Positions 34,126-45,848 of a stretch of 64,000 nt of DNA are shown one piece after another (within the stretch, counting starts at the first letter, position 1; each line of letters begins with the position of its first letter). The stretch comes from Austropuccinia psidii. Lineage: Eukaryota > Basidiomycota > Pucciniomycetes > Pucciniales > Sphaerophragmiaceae. Both the position numbers and the translations under genes were made by a program. The notes below the pieces were generated by a model. It did not search any database, was not told the origin of the DNA, and saw only the letters and a list, made by a program, of their open reading frames with translations. The stretch covers positions 8,241,888-8,305,887 of the forward strand of contig JALGQZ010000014.1 in the NCBI GenBank assembly GCA_023105745.1. The letters run 5' to 3'.

Positions 34126-34172
34126 TGACGTGAAGTCAATCGCCGACGATTGATGCGAGATTCGCCCTGGTG
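34126..34172 (-). repeat. Right terminal inverted repeat of Plv2
   Basis: Reverse complement of 13853-13899 with four mismatches. The end CCCTGGTG is followed by the duplicated taa (34173-34175) and then by Gyp1 pol in frame with what precedes Plv2. Confidence 0.92.
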
Positions 34173-35754
34173 TAACAATAAAGACAGAAACTTTACTATT
34201 GGAGAGAATAAGTGCCAAAAATTTGCATCTTTACCATTTAAAAGAAAAAATAAAGCAAACAAAGTGTCACAAGTCAGCTTAGAGTTAGAGAAATTCAAGT
34301 CTGAACAGTTAAATGAAGCTAAAATAAGCCTTCATCTTACTGATAAACAAGAAAATGAACTTTCTTCCCTTTTTTATGACCACAGAGGAGCATTTGCTTC
34401 AGACAAAGCGCCTCTAAGAGCAATTATTGGTCATGAAGTTGATATCATTCTTAATATTGAAAGACCTTATCCACCACTCTTGAGAAGACCTGCATACCCA
34501 GAAAGTCCCAAGCCAAGAGAAGCTCTTGAAACTCATATCAAAGAACTTCTTGACCTTGGTGTCATAAGAAAAGTTGGCCATAATGAAGAAGTAGAAATAA
34601 CTACACCAGTCATAGTGGCATGGCATAATGGAAAATCCAGAATGGTTGGGGACTTTAGAGCTCTGAAGACTTACACTATTCCAGACAGATACCCAATAAC
34701 AAAAATCCAAATTTCCCTTACTCAAATATCTCAAGCGGTGTATATAGCCACTATGGATGCCCTTAAAGGATTCCATCAAAATGTGGTGACAACAAGAGCA
34801 AGAAAATACTTGAGAATTACTGTTAATTGTGGAGTGTATGAATACTCAAGGATGCCCTTTGGTATCAAAAATGCACCTTCACACTTCCAAAGAATGATGA
34901 ATGAAATCTTCCCTGAAGAACTTTCAGAGGGATGGTTAATCATTTACATTGATGACATTATTGTCTGTTCCAAGACTTGGGAAGAGCGCATGTACAGCTT
35001 GTCCAGAGTTTTGACAAAAATTCAATCAGTGAACATGAAAATTTCCTTGAAGAAATGCCATTTTGGATTTAAAGAACTTAAAGCACTAGGACATGTTGTA
35101 TCTGGTTTGTCCCTGGGAATTGAAAAAAACAAAGTTTATGCAGTATTGCTGAAACCCATGCCTCAGAACAAAAAAGAAATACAGTCATTTTTAGGTTTTG
35201 CAGGATATTACAGGCAACAAATTAAAGATTTTGCATCCATAGCAAGACCACCTGATAAATTGTGTGACAAAGACACAGTATTTGAAATGACTGTTGACAG
35301 AGTCAAAGCTTTTGATTCCCGAAGAGAGGCCTTGACCACTTCTCCACTCTTACTGATGCCAGACTTTAAATTTCCTTTTAAATTGTATATTGATGCATCA
35401 GGGGATGAGCTGGGTGCTGCACTTCACCAAGTTCAGATCATAAATGACAAACCTGTGGAAGGACCCATATGTTTCATATCCAGGCAAATCAAACCAAATG
35501 AAGCCAGATGTGGGGCAAGTCAAATGGAATGTCTATGCCTTGTATTGACCTTGGAGAAATTGAACTACTTCTCAGAGGGATGTGTTTTTGAGGTGATAAC
35601 AGATTGTACAGCTGTCAAATCACTTTTAAACATGAAAACACCCAACAGACATATGCTCATATGGCAAATAGCCATACAAAAATACAGAGGCAATATGACT
35701 ATTGCTCATAAGGATGGGAATATTCATAAAAATGCAGATGGACTAAGCAGATGG
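34173..35754 (+). pseudogene. Reverse transcriptase and RNase H of Gyp1
   Basis: The frame (open from the Plv2 end to Gyp2) carries the RT palm, with [29 protein letters not shown] and the catalytic YIDD near 34947-34958, followed by RNase H ([47 protein letters not shown]). It is the direct continuation of 13852 and is itself cut at 35754 by Gyp2. This segment has no internal stop, but flanking segments of Gyp1 do. Some changes from Gyp2 hit conserved positions (for example RPPDKLCD for RPLYKLCD). Confidence 0.9.
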
Positions 35755-37587
35755 TGTAAGGTGTGGATATGAAACTTTGATTAAAAATCAAGTACTTTTC
35801 CTGTCCTCAAAATTTGTATAAGGTAAAATTCAATTAAAAATGATATGAAATATTATTTTTAAGAGAAAACACGCCAAATTTATTGTTTATAACTTTATTA
35901 GTATAAAACAATAATATTATAAAAATTTATTGTTTTACCAACAATAAAAATTTATCCAAAAAATACTCTACAAGAGATATTTTAAGGCTACAAAAGAAAT
36001 TTCTTCAAGAGCAATTTCAATTGGAATTAATTGAGCAAAGAACTGCAAGCAATTAATTAAAGAACAAAGTCTTTAAAAAGAATATTAAAGAGAAAACACG
36101 CCCAAAAGTGACCAGAGTGAATTTGGAAACAAAGTGACAAAGTTAACAGTGATGAAAGATGCTTTAATTCACTTTTGGGGTGGTTCAGGGGTAAAAATGA
36201 TTATAAGAGTTACAAACAATGATTATAATGATTTTTTCACGTGGTTAAAAGGATTAAAATGATTAAAAATTGGTGGTTGATTGGTTTAACAGTGTTTAAA
36301 CTAATTAATAAAGGAAAAGATTCTAACATGAAGAGAAAAGTGGGGCAAAGAAGACATTCTTTTATAGCCATCAATTCTCTTACTCCAAAAGTAAAATTTA
36401 CTCTTGTCAGTCGTGAAAAACAGTCTGACAACAGAAAAGCCAATTATGGCATCATTGAACCCTGGTTTAGACCAAAAAGGGCTGGTTTAAGCCATTTTTA
36501 GCCATTTTTAGCCATTTTTAGCCATTTTAGACCCTTAAATCAGCCATTACTATAGCAATACCAGGCCTAGAGCCTTCAAAACACGTCAGAATGTGTGTCA
36601 GAGGCGTAGAAACCAGTTAAAACTGTTTTTATTATGATTGTTTTATCTTAAGGGTAGTTTTACCCTCTTGGCAACAGCTAAAACTACCCCAGTTGGTATC
36701 AAAACCTCATCATCAATTGAGTCCACAGACCCTGTAACTCAATTCCAGGCCAAAAGTGATGAACTTTTGCGTGAATTTTGACATCCCACGCCTGTCAGCA
36801 AGGATTTTGGGGGTCTAGCTCCCCCTTAGAGCTGGAGTTCCTTCCCCCCCCAAATTTAATCTTTCCAATTTATTTTTCCTTTAATTCCTCATCATGTATT
36901 ATACTTATAATTTACATATGTAATTCAATTCAATTGTACAGTACAATACAGTAATAACTGACACCTCATATGTAAATCAAAGTTCACTTATGTAATACAT
37001 GCGCACATTTTGACATTTCAATTGAATTCAATTGAAAATACTTCAATTCCTCATAACTTCTAAACTAAACACAACACCTCAATTTTAACACAAAAATTGA
37101 TGGTTAACACCACATGTGGTGTGAATTAAATTAAGGTTTTGAGGATTTTCAACTTTTGTATTGAAAATACTAAAAACTTAATTTAAGCTTATTTAGAGTT
37201 GAGTTACAAGAATTTCACTCAGAGGTGACCCCACCTGATTTTTTATGAGGAATCCAATGGTGAAATAAAATTTATATGTTTATTTATTGGATGAAAAGTT
37301 ATAATAAATTTTATTTAACTTTTTTCCAAATTTATTTATTTTTTCACAATTTTGTTAAAATTTCATTTTTACTTAAATTTTTCAAGTATAAATGTAATTT
37401 TATATTTACAAAATTTAAAGTAATCTTATTTTTAAATTATAATTAATTTTTTATTTTTAATATAATTTTATATTTATATTTTGATTTTTATTTTAATAAT
37501 ATAAATAAATTTATTTTATTTATATTAATATGTTATTTTTTATATTTGTGGTCTTTTGGGTATATGAAATTACCTCTAAGGCTCACA
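35755..37587 (-). repeat. 3' LTR of Gyp2
   Basis: On the minus strand it runs TGTGAGCC to CCTTACA. It contains one more copy of a 10-base gccattttta unit than the other LTR (near 36492-36525) and lacks 13 bases near 36280. Confidence 0.93.
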
Positions 37588-37600
37588 TTCCCTCCCCCTA
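37588..37600 (-). promoter_or_regulatory. Polypurine tract of Gyp2
   Basis: On the minus strand AGGGGGAGGGAA directly precedes the 3' LTR TGTGAGCC, the expected place for priming plus-strand DNA. Gyp1 has a weaker version, TAGGGGAAGGTAA, at 47514-47526. Confidence 0.75.
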
Positions 37601-37610
37601 AAAAAGAATA

Positions 37611-40600
37611 TTACTTTGTAATATTGGAGTTTCTAGTGTGTCTGAATCTTCTGAGGAGTTTGGTAGCTTCTGGTATATCTTTTTCTTCTAACCATTCATC
37701 TTCACAAGTTGGGTCACTGTACCTAACAAGGTATTCCCTTACTTTCTTGGTTCTTAATTTCCTTTCTTTAAGAACTTTGGTTATTTTCTTAGTACCAGAT
37801 GTCTCAATAGGAGGTATAACTTGGGGAATCTTATTCCTCAAGGGAAATTTCTCAGCATCACTAGATTTGTATGGCTTTATCAAGCTTACTGGAAATGTAG
37901 GGTGCTTATTGCTAAGTTCTTCAGATAACTCTACTTCAACAGCATTTTCTCCATGGAGGGCCTTAATCACAAAAGGTCCTGCAAAGGAGTCTTTTAACTT
38001 TTTACATCCTTTGATGTTATTGAAGTTAGTGGTGGATACAAGAACTAGGTCCCCCACTTTGAAATCTGGAGTTGCATGAGATTTATCCCATTTGTCTTTA
38101 GCATATGCAAAAGAGTCCTTCATGCATCTCACTGCATGCTTTCTAGCTTTGTCTAGCATTCCTTTGAAGCTAGCAGCTGTGGGATGTATTTCAATTAAGT
38201 CTTTCCTCAAGGAATCTTGGGGTAACTTGGGGTTCCATCCTTTTTCTAGAATAGCAGGAGTCTGATTGGTACTGGAATGGATTGATGTTTTATATGCTAA
38301 TTCCAGTGCTGGTAACAGAGTACACCAATCATGGGTAAATTCATCACAATCTTTGAATTCAAGGCCATATGCACAAAATCTTCTCACCATGTCCTCTAAG
38401 GTTTGGATCATTCTTTCAGCCAGACCATCAGTCTGTGGGTGGTAGGCTGTAGAGAAAGACAGTTTTGTGCCAAATAATTGGTGAAGATTTGTCCATAGAG
38501 CTGAAGTGAATTTGGGATCTCTATCACTGATGATATTTGTAAATATCCCAGTCCATGACACTACTCTATTCCATATCAGAAGAGCTGTATCCATGGCTGT
38601 ATCATCTTTGTGACATGGTAAAAAGATTGGAGTTTTACTGAATCTGTCCACAATTACTAGGCAAGCATTATAGCTCCTGTCACCTCCTGGTGGTAGGCCA
38701 GTTACCCAATCCATATGGACAATTTCCCAAGGTCTGTTTGGTTCTTGGATTTTCATCATATTTCCAAGTCTTTTGCCAGTGGATTTATTTGCCTTTTGGC
38801 ATCTGTCACAGGTTTTGCAATATTCTGCAACATCTTTTTGCCACATTGGCCACCATATGCAGGTCTTTACTTTCTCTCTTGTTCTGTCCTCAGAAAGATG
38901 TCCTGAAAAGGGACTATCATGGCATTCTTTCAGTACAAGATTGATTAATGACCTGTCTACAACTGTCATGACACATGTGTGCTTGGTTCTGTGGTAAATT
39001 ATACCATCCAGTAGGTGAAATCTCCCTTCATTATAAGATTTTCTCCATACTTCATCCAAGGCATGTATTAGAGAGTTGTCTTTACAGTCTTTGTTAAGTA
39101 ATTGGCATAAGATGCTACAATTCTTATCTTGAGTGTAACTATTTCTGACTTCTTCAAAGAAGGTGGTGTTCAAGTCTGTAACACTTATTCCTTCTATTGG
39201 AATTTGTGGTGAAGCTTCTTCTGGAACATAAGCAGGATTATCAATGTTATTTGGTAATGGCCATCTGCTTAGTCCATCTGCATTCTTATGAATATTCCCA
39301 TCCTTATGAACAATAGTCATATTGCCTCTGTATTCTTGTATGGCTATTTGCCATCTGAGCATGTGTCTGTTAGGTGTTTTCATGTTCAAAAGTGATTTCA
39401 CAGCTGTACAATCTGTTATTACTTCAAAAACACATCCCTCTAAAAAATAGTTCAATTTCTCTAAGGCCCAGAAAAGGCATAGACATTCCATTTGACTTGC
39501 TCCATATCTGGCTTCAGTTGGTTTGATTTGCCTGGATATGAAACATATTGGTCCTTCTACAGGTTTGTCATTTATGATCTGAACTTGGTGAAGTGCAGCA
39601 CCTAGTCCATCCCCTGATGCATCAATATACAGTTTGAAAGGCAATTTAAAGTCTGGCATCAGTAAGAGTGGAGCAGTGGTCAATGCTTCTCTTAGAGACT
39701 CAAAAGCTTTGACTCTGTCAACAGTCATCTCAAATACTGTGTCTTTGTCACACAACTTATAAAGTGGTCTTGCTATGGATGCAAAGTCTTTAATGTGTTG
39801 CCTGTAATATCCTGCAAAACCTAAGAATGACTGAATTTCCTTCTTATTCTGAGGCATGGGTTTTAACAATACTGCTGCAACTTTGTTTTTATCAATTCCA
39901 AGGGACAAACCAGATACAACATGTACTAGTGCCTTAAGTTCTTTAAATCCAAAATGGCATTTCTTCAAGGAGATTTTCATGTTTACTGATTGGATTTTTG
40001 TCAAAACTCTTGATAATCTGTACATGTGCTCCTCCCAAGTCTTTGAACAGATAATAATGTCATCAATGTAAATGATTAACCATCCCTCTGAGAGTTCTTC
40101 AGGGAAGATTTCATTCATCATTCTTTGGAAGTGTGAAGGTGCATTTTTGATACCAAAGGGCATCCTTAAGTATTCATACACTCCACAATGAACAATAATT
40201 CTCAAGTATTTTCTTGCTCTTGGTGTTACTACATTTTGATGGAATCCTTTAAGTGCATCCATAGTGGTTATATACACTGCTTGAGATATTTGAGTAAGGG
40301 CAATTTGGATTTTTGGTATTGGGTATCTGTCTGGAACAGTGTAAGTGTTCAGAGCTCTAAAGTCCCCAACCATTCTGGATTTTCCATTATGCCACGCCAC
40401 TATGACTGGTGTAGTTATTTCTACTTCCTCATTGTGGCCTACTTTTCTTATTACACCAAGGTCTAGAAGTTCTTTGATATGAATTTCTAGAGCTTCTCTT
40501 GATTTTGGACTTGCTGGATAAGCAGGTCTTCTTAAGAGTGGTGGATAAGGTCTCTCAATTTTAAGAATGATGTCAACTTCATGACCAATAATTGCTCCCA

Positions 40601-43535
40601 GGGGTTCTTTGTCTGTAGCAAATGCTCCTCTGTGGTCATACAAAAGGGAAGAAAGTTCATTTTCTTGCTTATCAGTCAGATGAAGGCTTGTTTCAGCCTC
40701 ATTTAACTGTTCAGACTTGAATTTCTCTAACTCTAAGTTGACTGGTGATACTTTGTTTACTGTAATTTGTCTTTTAAAGGGTAAAAAGGCAAATTTCTGG
40801 CGCTTATTGTCTCCAATTGTAAAGTATCTGTCTTTGTTATTATGTAAATCTATCCCATACATGATTAAATAGTCATTTCCCAATATAAAGTGGGTACTAG
40901 AGCAATTTTCCATAACAACAAATTCAACTGTGATCCTTAAATTCCCATTTATGTGTGGGAATATGACATTGGTCTCAAAGATTCCTAATGCTTTCATTGG
41001 GTTACTTGCACTGTTGAATTTTATACCATCAATTGGTAACAATTGGTCTTCAAAATTTGGTACACAAGTTTTAAGAAAAGATTTTCCAACACAAGAGCAG
41101 AAGGCTCCTGGGTCAAGCAAAAGTTTGGTGGGTTTGTTGTCAATCACCACTTCTGTTATACAGGAGTTACCAGCTGTATAACCTTTTCCTCTGTTTGGTT
41201 TTGTCTTCATAAGTTGTGCATCTTGAACTTTTGATAAATCAACTTGACCATTGCTCAATTGTGGTAAGTGGGAATAAGATTCCATGATGTCAAAAGTGGC
41301 ATTGATATTTTCTATATCTTTTGAAGATTCAGAGAATATGGATGACTTATCATCTGAATTGTCTTCAATTATGTCTTCTTTTTCAACATCTGGTTCTTTT
41401 TCAATGTCAATTTCATTGATTTTCCCCCTTTTTGGACATGTATTGGCTAAATGGGTGGTGCTTTGGCAAATATGCCATTTTCTGACTGTATCTGCAGATT
41501 TATATTTAATATTACTAGAATTTTCTTTGGGGTTTTTGTCCACAGAATCTTTCCAAGGTGTATTAAACCTTGTTTTAAGATTCACCCTACTAGAACCAAT
41601 TTTGGTTCTGGTGGTTACTTCTTCTAGTATATTGATAATATCCTCTGCTGAAGATTGTTCAGTAGTCCTGCTTTTGACAGCATGCTCTAAGTCACCTCCA
41701 CATTGTCTCAGAATTTTTCTATGGATCATAAATTCTGACATGTCAGGATATAATGCTGTTAATCTGTCCTTTTGTTGGCAAAACCATGGTAAAGCTTTGT
41801 CTTTATCAGCATTAAATTTGGCAGATTCAAAGGCTGTTTCAACTTTAAACCTCCAAGAATCATTTGCCCATTTGTTGATGATTTGGGTTTTCCACCAAGT
41901 CCAACTCTGGTGTCCATGTGCTTGTCTTATTTTGATGTACCATCTGTGAGCTGATCTGGTAAACAAGGTGTTAAACCTGGCTGTTACCAATCTGTCTGGT
42001 AATTCAAAATCCTCTTTCATCATGTCAATACCTCTAATGAATTCCATATGGTCATACTCTCCTTCACCACTGAAGTGAGGCCATTCTTTAAGTTTTGGAA
42101 CTTCTTTCAAGAGTGCTTGGCCCATTGATGGTTCCAAGTTATGAAAAGAAGTGGATAATTCATTTTTTAATTGTGAATTATCAGGATCCAATACTTGTGG
42201 ATTCGAAATTCTTGTGCCCTCATTTTGATTTAGAGGTGTAGACATTCTTGGTAAGGTGTTCAGTAATTGTTCAATGTCATTCATTTTACTGTTGCTACAC
42301 CTTTGGGAATTTCTGTATTCATGTTGGAAGCTTTGTATTAAATTTATTACTTCAATTTTATACATGTCTTCTTTATGTGTAAGTTCTTGCCATAACTCTG
42401 TCTGTCTTGTATTATCAGCAGTGACTTGATTCAATTTCATTGATAATTTTGATACTTCTTCTTGTGAAGCATCAAAACACTTTTTCAAGGCAATGGTATA
42501 TGTCTTTACTTCAGTAAATGAATTTGAAATGTCATCAAGGACTTTCTTGTTATCTGTCTTGATAATATTTATGGCTTGTTTAATTCTTGTTTCAATTATG
42601 TCATCAATATTGAATTTAGAATATTTATCTGTTAATTCTTTAATAATGGCAGATTGTTCATTTATTTTATTGTTAGAAGAATTATCATTATTGGAATTTT
42701 TAATTGTTCTCAAAACTTTTTCAAAACACATAAGTGTTTCATTAATTTGGCACAGACTCAGGTTGTTTGTTTTAATGTTGTTACAAATGGTGTCATTCTT
42801 ATCAGAAAGATGTTTTTTCACGTCATTTATAGCATTATACAACTCTGGGATGGAATCAAATATGTCAGAAATCATTTCTGGAACCTTAATCTGGCTTCCT
42901 CCTTCTTCTGTAATTCCATCATGGTTCTGGCCATCTGAAATACATTTTCCATGGCATCCTGCTGAATCTTTGGGATTCTGTAGCCCTGGCTGTAAGGTTT
43001 TGGGGCTGGTGCCTTCCCTTTGCCCTTGTTTGGAGTTTGTGGCTGCTTTTTCACGTTGGAATTGCTGCTGCTGGCCACTGGGGCTGTTTTTGGCACTGGT
43101 TTGGCTGGTGGAGGGTTGTTTTTCCTCCATTCTAGTGTCAAAAGCATCATGTTTTTCTTCTCCATCAATGGATGCCATCCATTGAGCAATTTGCAAGTGT
43201 TGGGATGGCCCAAGAATTTTCTTACTGTCAGGTAAGAATTCATGCAATTCTTCCACAGGTCTGCAAGGATCTGGTACTCCTTGAATTGGAGTGCATTGTT
43301 GTATGCACTGTGGCTGGCTTTGTATATGTCCACAGAGGCTTGTTGTGGCGGTGTCAGCTCTTTTTGAAGGTAAAATGGTATTATCAGCTTCAGAATGACC
43401 CATTTTGGTTGTTTGGAAGTCATCAACTGACCCTTTTCCTTCTGTACCTGGTTGGCCTCTGCCATAATCACGTCTATTACCTTTTTGGGAGCTGCTTGAG
43501 GGGTTGTAGCTGGCTCCTGACCTGGTTGAAGGCAT
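37611..43535 (-). CDS. Gyp2 Gag-Pol polyprotein with C-terminal chromodomain
   Basis: The single frame is 1974 residues. In order: Gag-like N-terminal half with coiled Lys/Asn/Glu-rich stretches (about 230-480); zinc-knuckle remnant at 687-700, where the first Cys is Trp; aspartic protease with D808-P-G in place of the usual D-S/T-G; reverse transcriptase with YIDD at 1156-1159; RNase H ending near 1425 (DGLSRW at 1420); integrase zinc cysteines C1573 and C1576, catalytic D1609, D1671 and E1707 (exactly 35 residues between the last two); and a chromodomain at the end ([10 protein letters not shown]...DEWLEEKDI, about 1920-1960) that suggests targeting to heterochromatin. The first 220 codons overlap another open frame that is better conserved, and the ATG lies inside a probable intron. 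The gene is strikingly poor in CpG. Confidence 0.92.
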   Translation of the reverse strand: MPSTRSGASYNPSSSSQKGNRRDYGRGQPGTEGKGSVDDFQTTKMGHSEADNTILPSKRADTATTSLCGHIQSQPQCIQQCTPIQGVPDPCRPVEELHEFLPDSKKILGPSQHLQIAQWMASIDGEEKHDAFDTRMEEKQPSTSQTSAKNSPSGQQQQFQREKAATNSKQGQREGTSPKTLQPGLQNPKDSAGCHGKCISDGQNHDGITEEGGSQIKVPEMISDIFDSIPELYNAINDVKKHLSDKNDTICNNIKTNNLSLCQINETLMCFEKVLRTIKNSNNDNSSNNKINEQSAIIKELTDKYSKFNIDDIIETRIKQAINIIKTDNKKVLDDISNSFTEVKTYTIALKKCFDASQEEVSKLSMKLNQVTADNTRQTELWQELTHKEDMYKIEVINLIQSFQHEYRNSQRCSNSKMNDIEQLLNTLPRMSTPLNQNEGTRISNPQVLDPDNSQLKNELSTSFHNLEPSMGQALLKEVPKLKEWPHFSGEGEYDHMEFIRGIDMMKEDFELPDRLVTARFNTLFTRSAHRWYIKIRQAHGHQSWTWWKTQIINKWANDSWRFKVETAFESAKFNADKDKALPWFCQQKDRLTALYPDMSEFMIHRKILRQCGGDLEHAVKSRTTEQSSAEDIINILEEVTTRTKIGSSRVNLKTRFNTPWKDSVDKNPKENSSNIKYKSADTVRKWHICQSTTHLANTCPKRGKINEIDIEKEPDVEKEDIIEDNSDDKSSIFSESSKDIENINATFDIMESYSHLPQLSNGQVDLSKVQDAQLMKTKPNRGKGYTAGNSCITEVVIDNKPTKLLLDPGAFCSCVGKSFLKTCVPNFEDQLLPIDGIKFNSASNPMKALGIFETNVIFPHINGNLRITVEFVVMENCSSTHFILGNDYLIMYGIDLHNNKDRYFTIGDNKRQKFAFLPFKRQITVNKVSPVNLELEKFKSEQLNEAETSLHLTDKQENELSSLLYDHRGAFATDKEPLGAIIGHEVDIILKIERPYPPLLRRPAYPASPKSREALEIHIKELLDLGVIRKVGHNEEVEITTPVIVAWHNGKSRMVGDFRALNTYTVPDRYPIPKIQIALTQISQAVYITTMDALKGFHQNVVTPRARKYLRIIVHCGVYEYLRMPFGIKNAPSHFQRMMNEIFPEELSEGWLIIYIDDIIICSKTWEEHMYRLSRVLTKIQSVNMKISLKKCHFGFKELKALVHVVSGLSLGIDKNKVAAVLLKPMPQNKKEIQSFLGFAGYYRQHIKDFASIARPLYKLCDKDTVFEMTVDRVKAFESLREALTTAPLLLMPDFKLPFKLYIDASGDGLGAALHQVQIINDKPVEGPICFISRQIKPTEARYGASQMECLCLFWALEKLNYFLEGCVFEVITDCTAVKSLLNMKTPNRHMLRWQIAIQEYRGNMTIVHKDGNIHKNADGLSRWPLPNNIDNPAYVPEEASPQIPIEGISVTDLNTTFFEEVRNSYTQDKNCSILCQLLNKDCKDNSLIHALDEVWRKSYNEGRFHLLDGIIYHRTKHTCVMTVVDRSLINLVLKECHDSPFSGHLSEDRTREKVKTCIWWPMWQKDVAEYCKTCDRCQKANKSTGKRLGNMMKIQEPNRPWEIVHMDWVTGLPPGGDRSYNACLVIVDRFSKTPIFLPCHKDDTAMDTALLIWNRVVSWTGIFTNIISDRDPKFTSALWTNLHQLFGTKLSFSTAYHPQTDGLAERMIQTLEDMVRRFCAYGLEFKDCDEFTHDWCTLLPALELAYKTSIHSSTNQTPAILEKGWNPKLPQDSLRKDLIEIHPTAASFKGMLDKARKHAVRCMKDSFAYAKDKWDKSHATPDFKVGDLVLVSTTNFNNIKGCKKLKDSFAGPFVIKALHGENAVEVELSEELSNKHPTFPVSLIKPYKSSDAEKFPLRNKIPQVIPPIETSGTKKITKVLKERKLRTKKVREYLVRYSDPTCEDEWLEEKDIPEATKLLRRFRHTRNSNITK
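42872..43521 (-). CDS. Gyp2 Gag in the overlapping frame (spliced form)
   Basis: A second frame runs through the first 220 codons of the long ORF and is open from 43521 to 42872. It includes [45 protein letters not shown]-like and [19 protein letters not shown] segments and ends ...[11 protein letters not shown]. Between Gyp1 and Gyp2 this frame changes less than the long-ORF frame. A 64-base intron (43585-43522, GTAAGT...CCAG) joins it in phase to the upstream exon 43783-43586, giving about 280 residues. How it would reconnect to the pol frame (second splice or ribosomal frameshift near 42872) is not seen. Confidence 0.6.
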
Positions 43536-43585
43536 AATTATGGTTAAAAAAGGCTTAAAATAGTAATTTTACGTCAAAAACTTAC

Positions 43586-43783
43586 TATTGGCCAAATGTT
43601 TGGCTTTCTGAAGTGTATTACTTATATCCAAGTTAATTAATTCAGAAGATATTGGTTCAGGTTGATTATTTTGAGTCACAATAACAGTACTATTATGATC
43701 AGAATTAACAGTACTGGCAGGGATAATGCTGGTTACTGTTGAGGCTGTTTCAATGTTTTCTTGTCTTACCACGTTGTCAGACA
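43586..43783 (-). CDS. Upstream gag exon of Gyp2
   Basis: The frame has no ATG of its own but lies between TTTTAG (ending 43784) and a GTAAGTTTTTG donor (43585), as an internal exon would. It encodes a Thr/Val/Ser/Asn-rich stretch (SDNVVRQENIE...) also kept in Gyp1 (8699-8935). The first exon with the start codon would lie upstream, in the leader or LTR, and was not identified. Confidence 0.5.
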
Positions 43784-43991
43784 CTAAAATTAATGAAAAA
43801 AAGCCAATTAATTAAGTAAAAAAAGGTTATTTCAAAAAAGAAATAAAAATATAAGCCTCACTTATAATATGAAAAAAAAATTATTTTTTAAGGATTTTTT
43901 TTGGATTATAAGTATTTTTTATATGTTTTTAAATTTCTCAATATAAGAAAAAAGATTTAAAAAGAGTAAAAAAATATGTCACAGGTAAAAT

Positions 43992-44009
43992 ATCACAGCT
44001 GGGCCCCCA
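43992..44009 (-). promoter_or_regulatory. Putative primer-binding site of Gyp2
   Basis: On the minus strand TGGGGGCCCAGCTGTGAT follows the 5' LTR by two bases. The Gyp1 version has CCGCGAT where this has CTGTGAT, that is two CpG-to-TpG changes, so pairing to the same tRNA would be weaker or a different tRNA is used. Confidence 0.5.
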
Positions 44010-44011
44010 AA

Positions 44012-45848
44012 TGTAAGGTGTGGATATGAAACTTTGATTAAAAATCAAGTACTTTTCCTGTCCTCAAAATTTGTATAAGGTAAAATTCAATTAAAAATGA
44101 TATGAAATATTATTTTTAAGAGAAAACACGCCAAATTTATTGTTTATAACTTTATTAGTATAAAACAATAATATTATAAAAATTTATTGTTTTACCAACA
44201 ATAAAAATTTATCCAAAAAATACTCTACAAGAGATATTTTAAGGCTACAAAAGAAATTTCTTCAAGAGCAATTTCAATTGGAATTAATTGAGCAAAGAAC
44301 TGCAAGCAATTAATTAAAGAACAAAGTCTTTAAAAAGAATATTAAAGAGAAAACACGCCCAAAAGTGACCAGAGTGAATTTGGAAACAAAGTGACAAAGT
44401 TAACAGTGATGAAAGATGCTTTAATTCACTTTTGGGGTGGTTCAGGGGTAAAAATGATTATAAGAGTTACAAACAATGATTATAATGATTTTTTCACGTG
44501 GTTAAAAGGATTAAAATGATTGAAAATTGGTGGTTGGAATCTTTGATTGATTGGTTTAACAGTGTTTAAACTAATTAATAAAGGAAAAGATTCTAACATG
44601 AAGAGAAAAGTGGGGCAAAGAAGACATTCTTTTATAGCCATCAATTCTCTTACTCCAAAAGTAAAATTTACTCTTGTCAGTCGTGAAAAACAGTCTGACA
44701 ACAGAAAAGCCAATTATGGCATCATTGAACCCTGGTTTAGACCAAAAAGGGCTGGTTTAAGCCATTTTTAGCCATTTTTAGCCATTTTAGACCCTTAAAT
44801 CAGCCATTACTATAGCAATACCAGGCCTAGAGCCTTCAAAACACGTCAGAATGTGTGTCAGAGGCGTAGAAACCAGTTAAAACTGTTTTTATTATGATTG
44901 TTTTATCTTAAGGGTAGTTTTACCCTCTTGGCAACAGCTAAAACTACCCCAGTTGGTATCAAAACCTCATCATCAATTGAGTCCACAGACCCTGTAACTC
45001 AATTCCAGGCCAAAAGTGATGAACTTTTGCGTGAATTTTGACATCCCACGCCTGTCAGCAAGGATTTTGGGGGTCTAGCTCCCCCTTAGAGCTGGAGTTC
45101 CTTTTCCCCCCCAAATTTAATCTTTCCAATTTATTTTTCCTTTAATTCCTCATCATGTATTATACTTATAATTTACATATGTAATTCAATTCAATTGTAC
45201 AGTACAATACAGTAATAATTGACACCTCATATGTAAATCAAAGTTCACTTATGTAATACATGCGCACATTTTGACATTTCAATTGAATTCAATTGAAAAT
45301 ACTTCAATTCCTCATAACTTCTAAACTAAACACAACACCTCAATTTTAACACAAAAATTGATGGTTAACACCACATGTGGTGTGAATTAAATTAAGGTTT
45401 TGAGGATTTTCAACTTTTGTATTGAAAATACTAAAAACTTAATTTAAGCTTATTTAGAGTTGAGTTACAAGAATTTCACTCAGAGGTGACCCCACCTGAT
45501 TTTTTATGAGGAATCCAATGGTGAAATAAAATTTATATGTTTATTTATTGGATGAAAAGTTATAATAAATTTTATTTAACTTTTTTCCAAATTTATTTAT
45601 TTTTTCACAATTTTGTTAAAATTTCATTTTTACTTAAATTTTTCAAGTATAAATGTAATTTTATATTTACAAAATTTAAAGTAATCTTATTTTTAAATTA
45701 TAATTAATTTTTTATTTTTAATATAATTTTATATTTATATTTTGATTTTTATTTTAATAATATAAATAAATTTATTTTATTTATATTAATATGTTATTTT
45801 TTATATTTGTGGTCTTTTGGGTATATGAAATTACCTCTAAGGCTCACA
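44012..45848 (-). repeat. 5' LTR of Gyp2
   Basis: It has the same ends as the 3' LTR and is 1837 bases. Being upstream of the minus-strand gag it should hold the element's promoter; no TATA box stood out in the AT-rich DNA. Confidence 0.93.

Larger units (their letters stand above)
13853..34172 (+). mobile_element. Plv2, complete CACTA/Plavaka-type DNA transposon with six cargo and core genes
   Basis: The element is 20,320 bases with 47-base terminal inverted repeats beginning CACCAGGGCGAATCT (four mismatches between ends) and a 3-base duplication, taa, at 13850-13852 and 34173-34175. The 3-base duplication and CAC(C/T)A-type ends fit the CACTA/EnSpm superfamily, to which Plavaka-like transposases are related. 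Gene order: transposase (-), unknown 1 (+), SNF2 helicase (-), Zn2Cys6 protein (+), TET/JBP-like oxygenase (-), unknown 2 (-). It is inserted in Gyp1 between protease and reverse transcriptase. Five of six genes carry lesions, so it is probably immobile unless helped in trans. Confidence 0.9.
35755..45848 (-). mobile_element. Gyp2, full-length Ty3/Gypsy chromovirus
   Basis: The element is 10,094 bases on the minus strand, inserted into its relative Gyp1, which lies on the plus strand. LTRs are 35755-37587 and 44012-45848; the duplicated target is gatgg (35750-35754 and 45849-45853). The primer-binding site, polypurine tract and an uninterrupted 1974-codon Gag-Pol frame are all present. LTR lengths of 1833 and 1837 differ by three indels (13, 10 and 1 bases), which account exactly for the difference; only a few substitutions were noticed. 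It is the youngest and most complete element in the window. Confidence 0.95.

Noticed and set aside
34150..34172. ATG start of the ORF at 34150
   Set aside because: These codons lie in the Plv2 terminal repeat; the reading frame really belongs to Gyp1 pol interrupted by the insertion.
13853..34172. TGA recoding (readthrough or selenocysteine) in Plv2 genes
   Set aside because: The stops are scattered, also include TAG and a frameshift, and fit CpG decay; unknown protein 1 ends normally. No recoding signal was seen.
37546..43537. Several plus-strand ORFs over Gyp2, including 221 and 230 codons
   Set aside because: Antisense shadows of the long Gag-Pol frame.
45791..45848. Fusion of LTR sequence to Gyp1 integrase at 45791
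   Set aside because: A junction artefact of the Gyp2 insertion reading out of its LTR.
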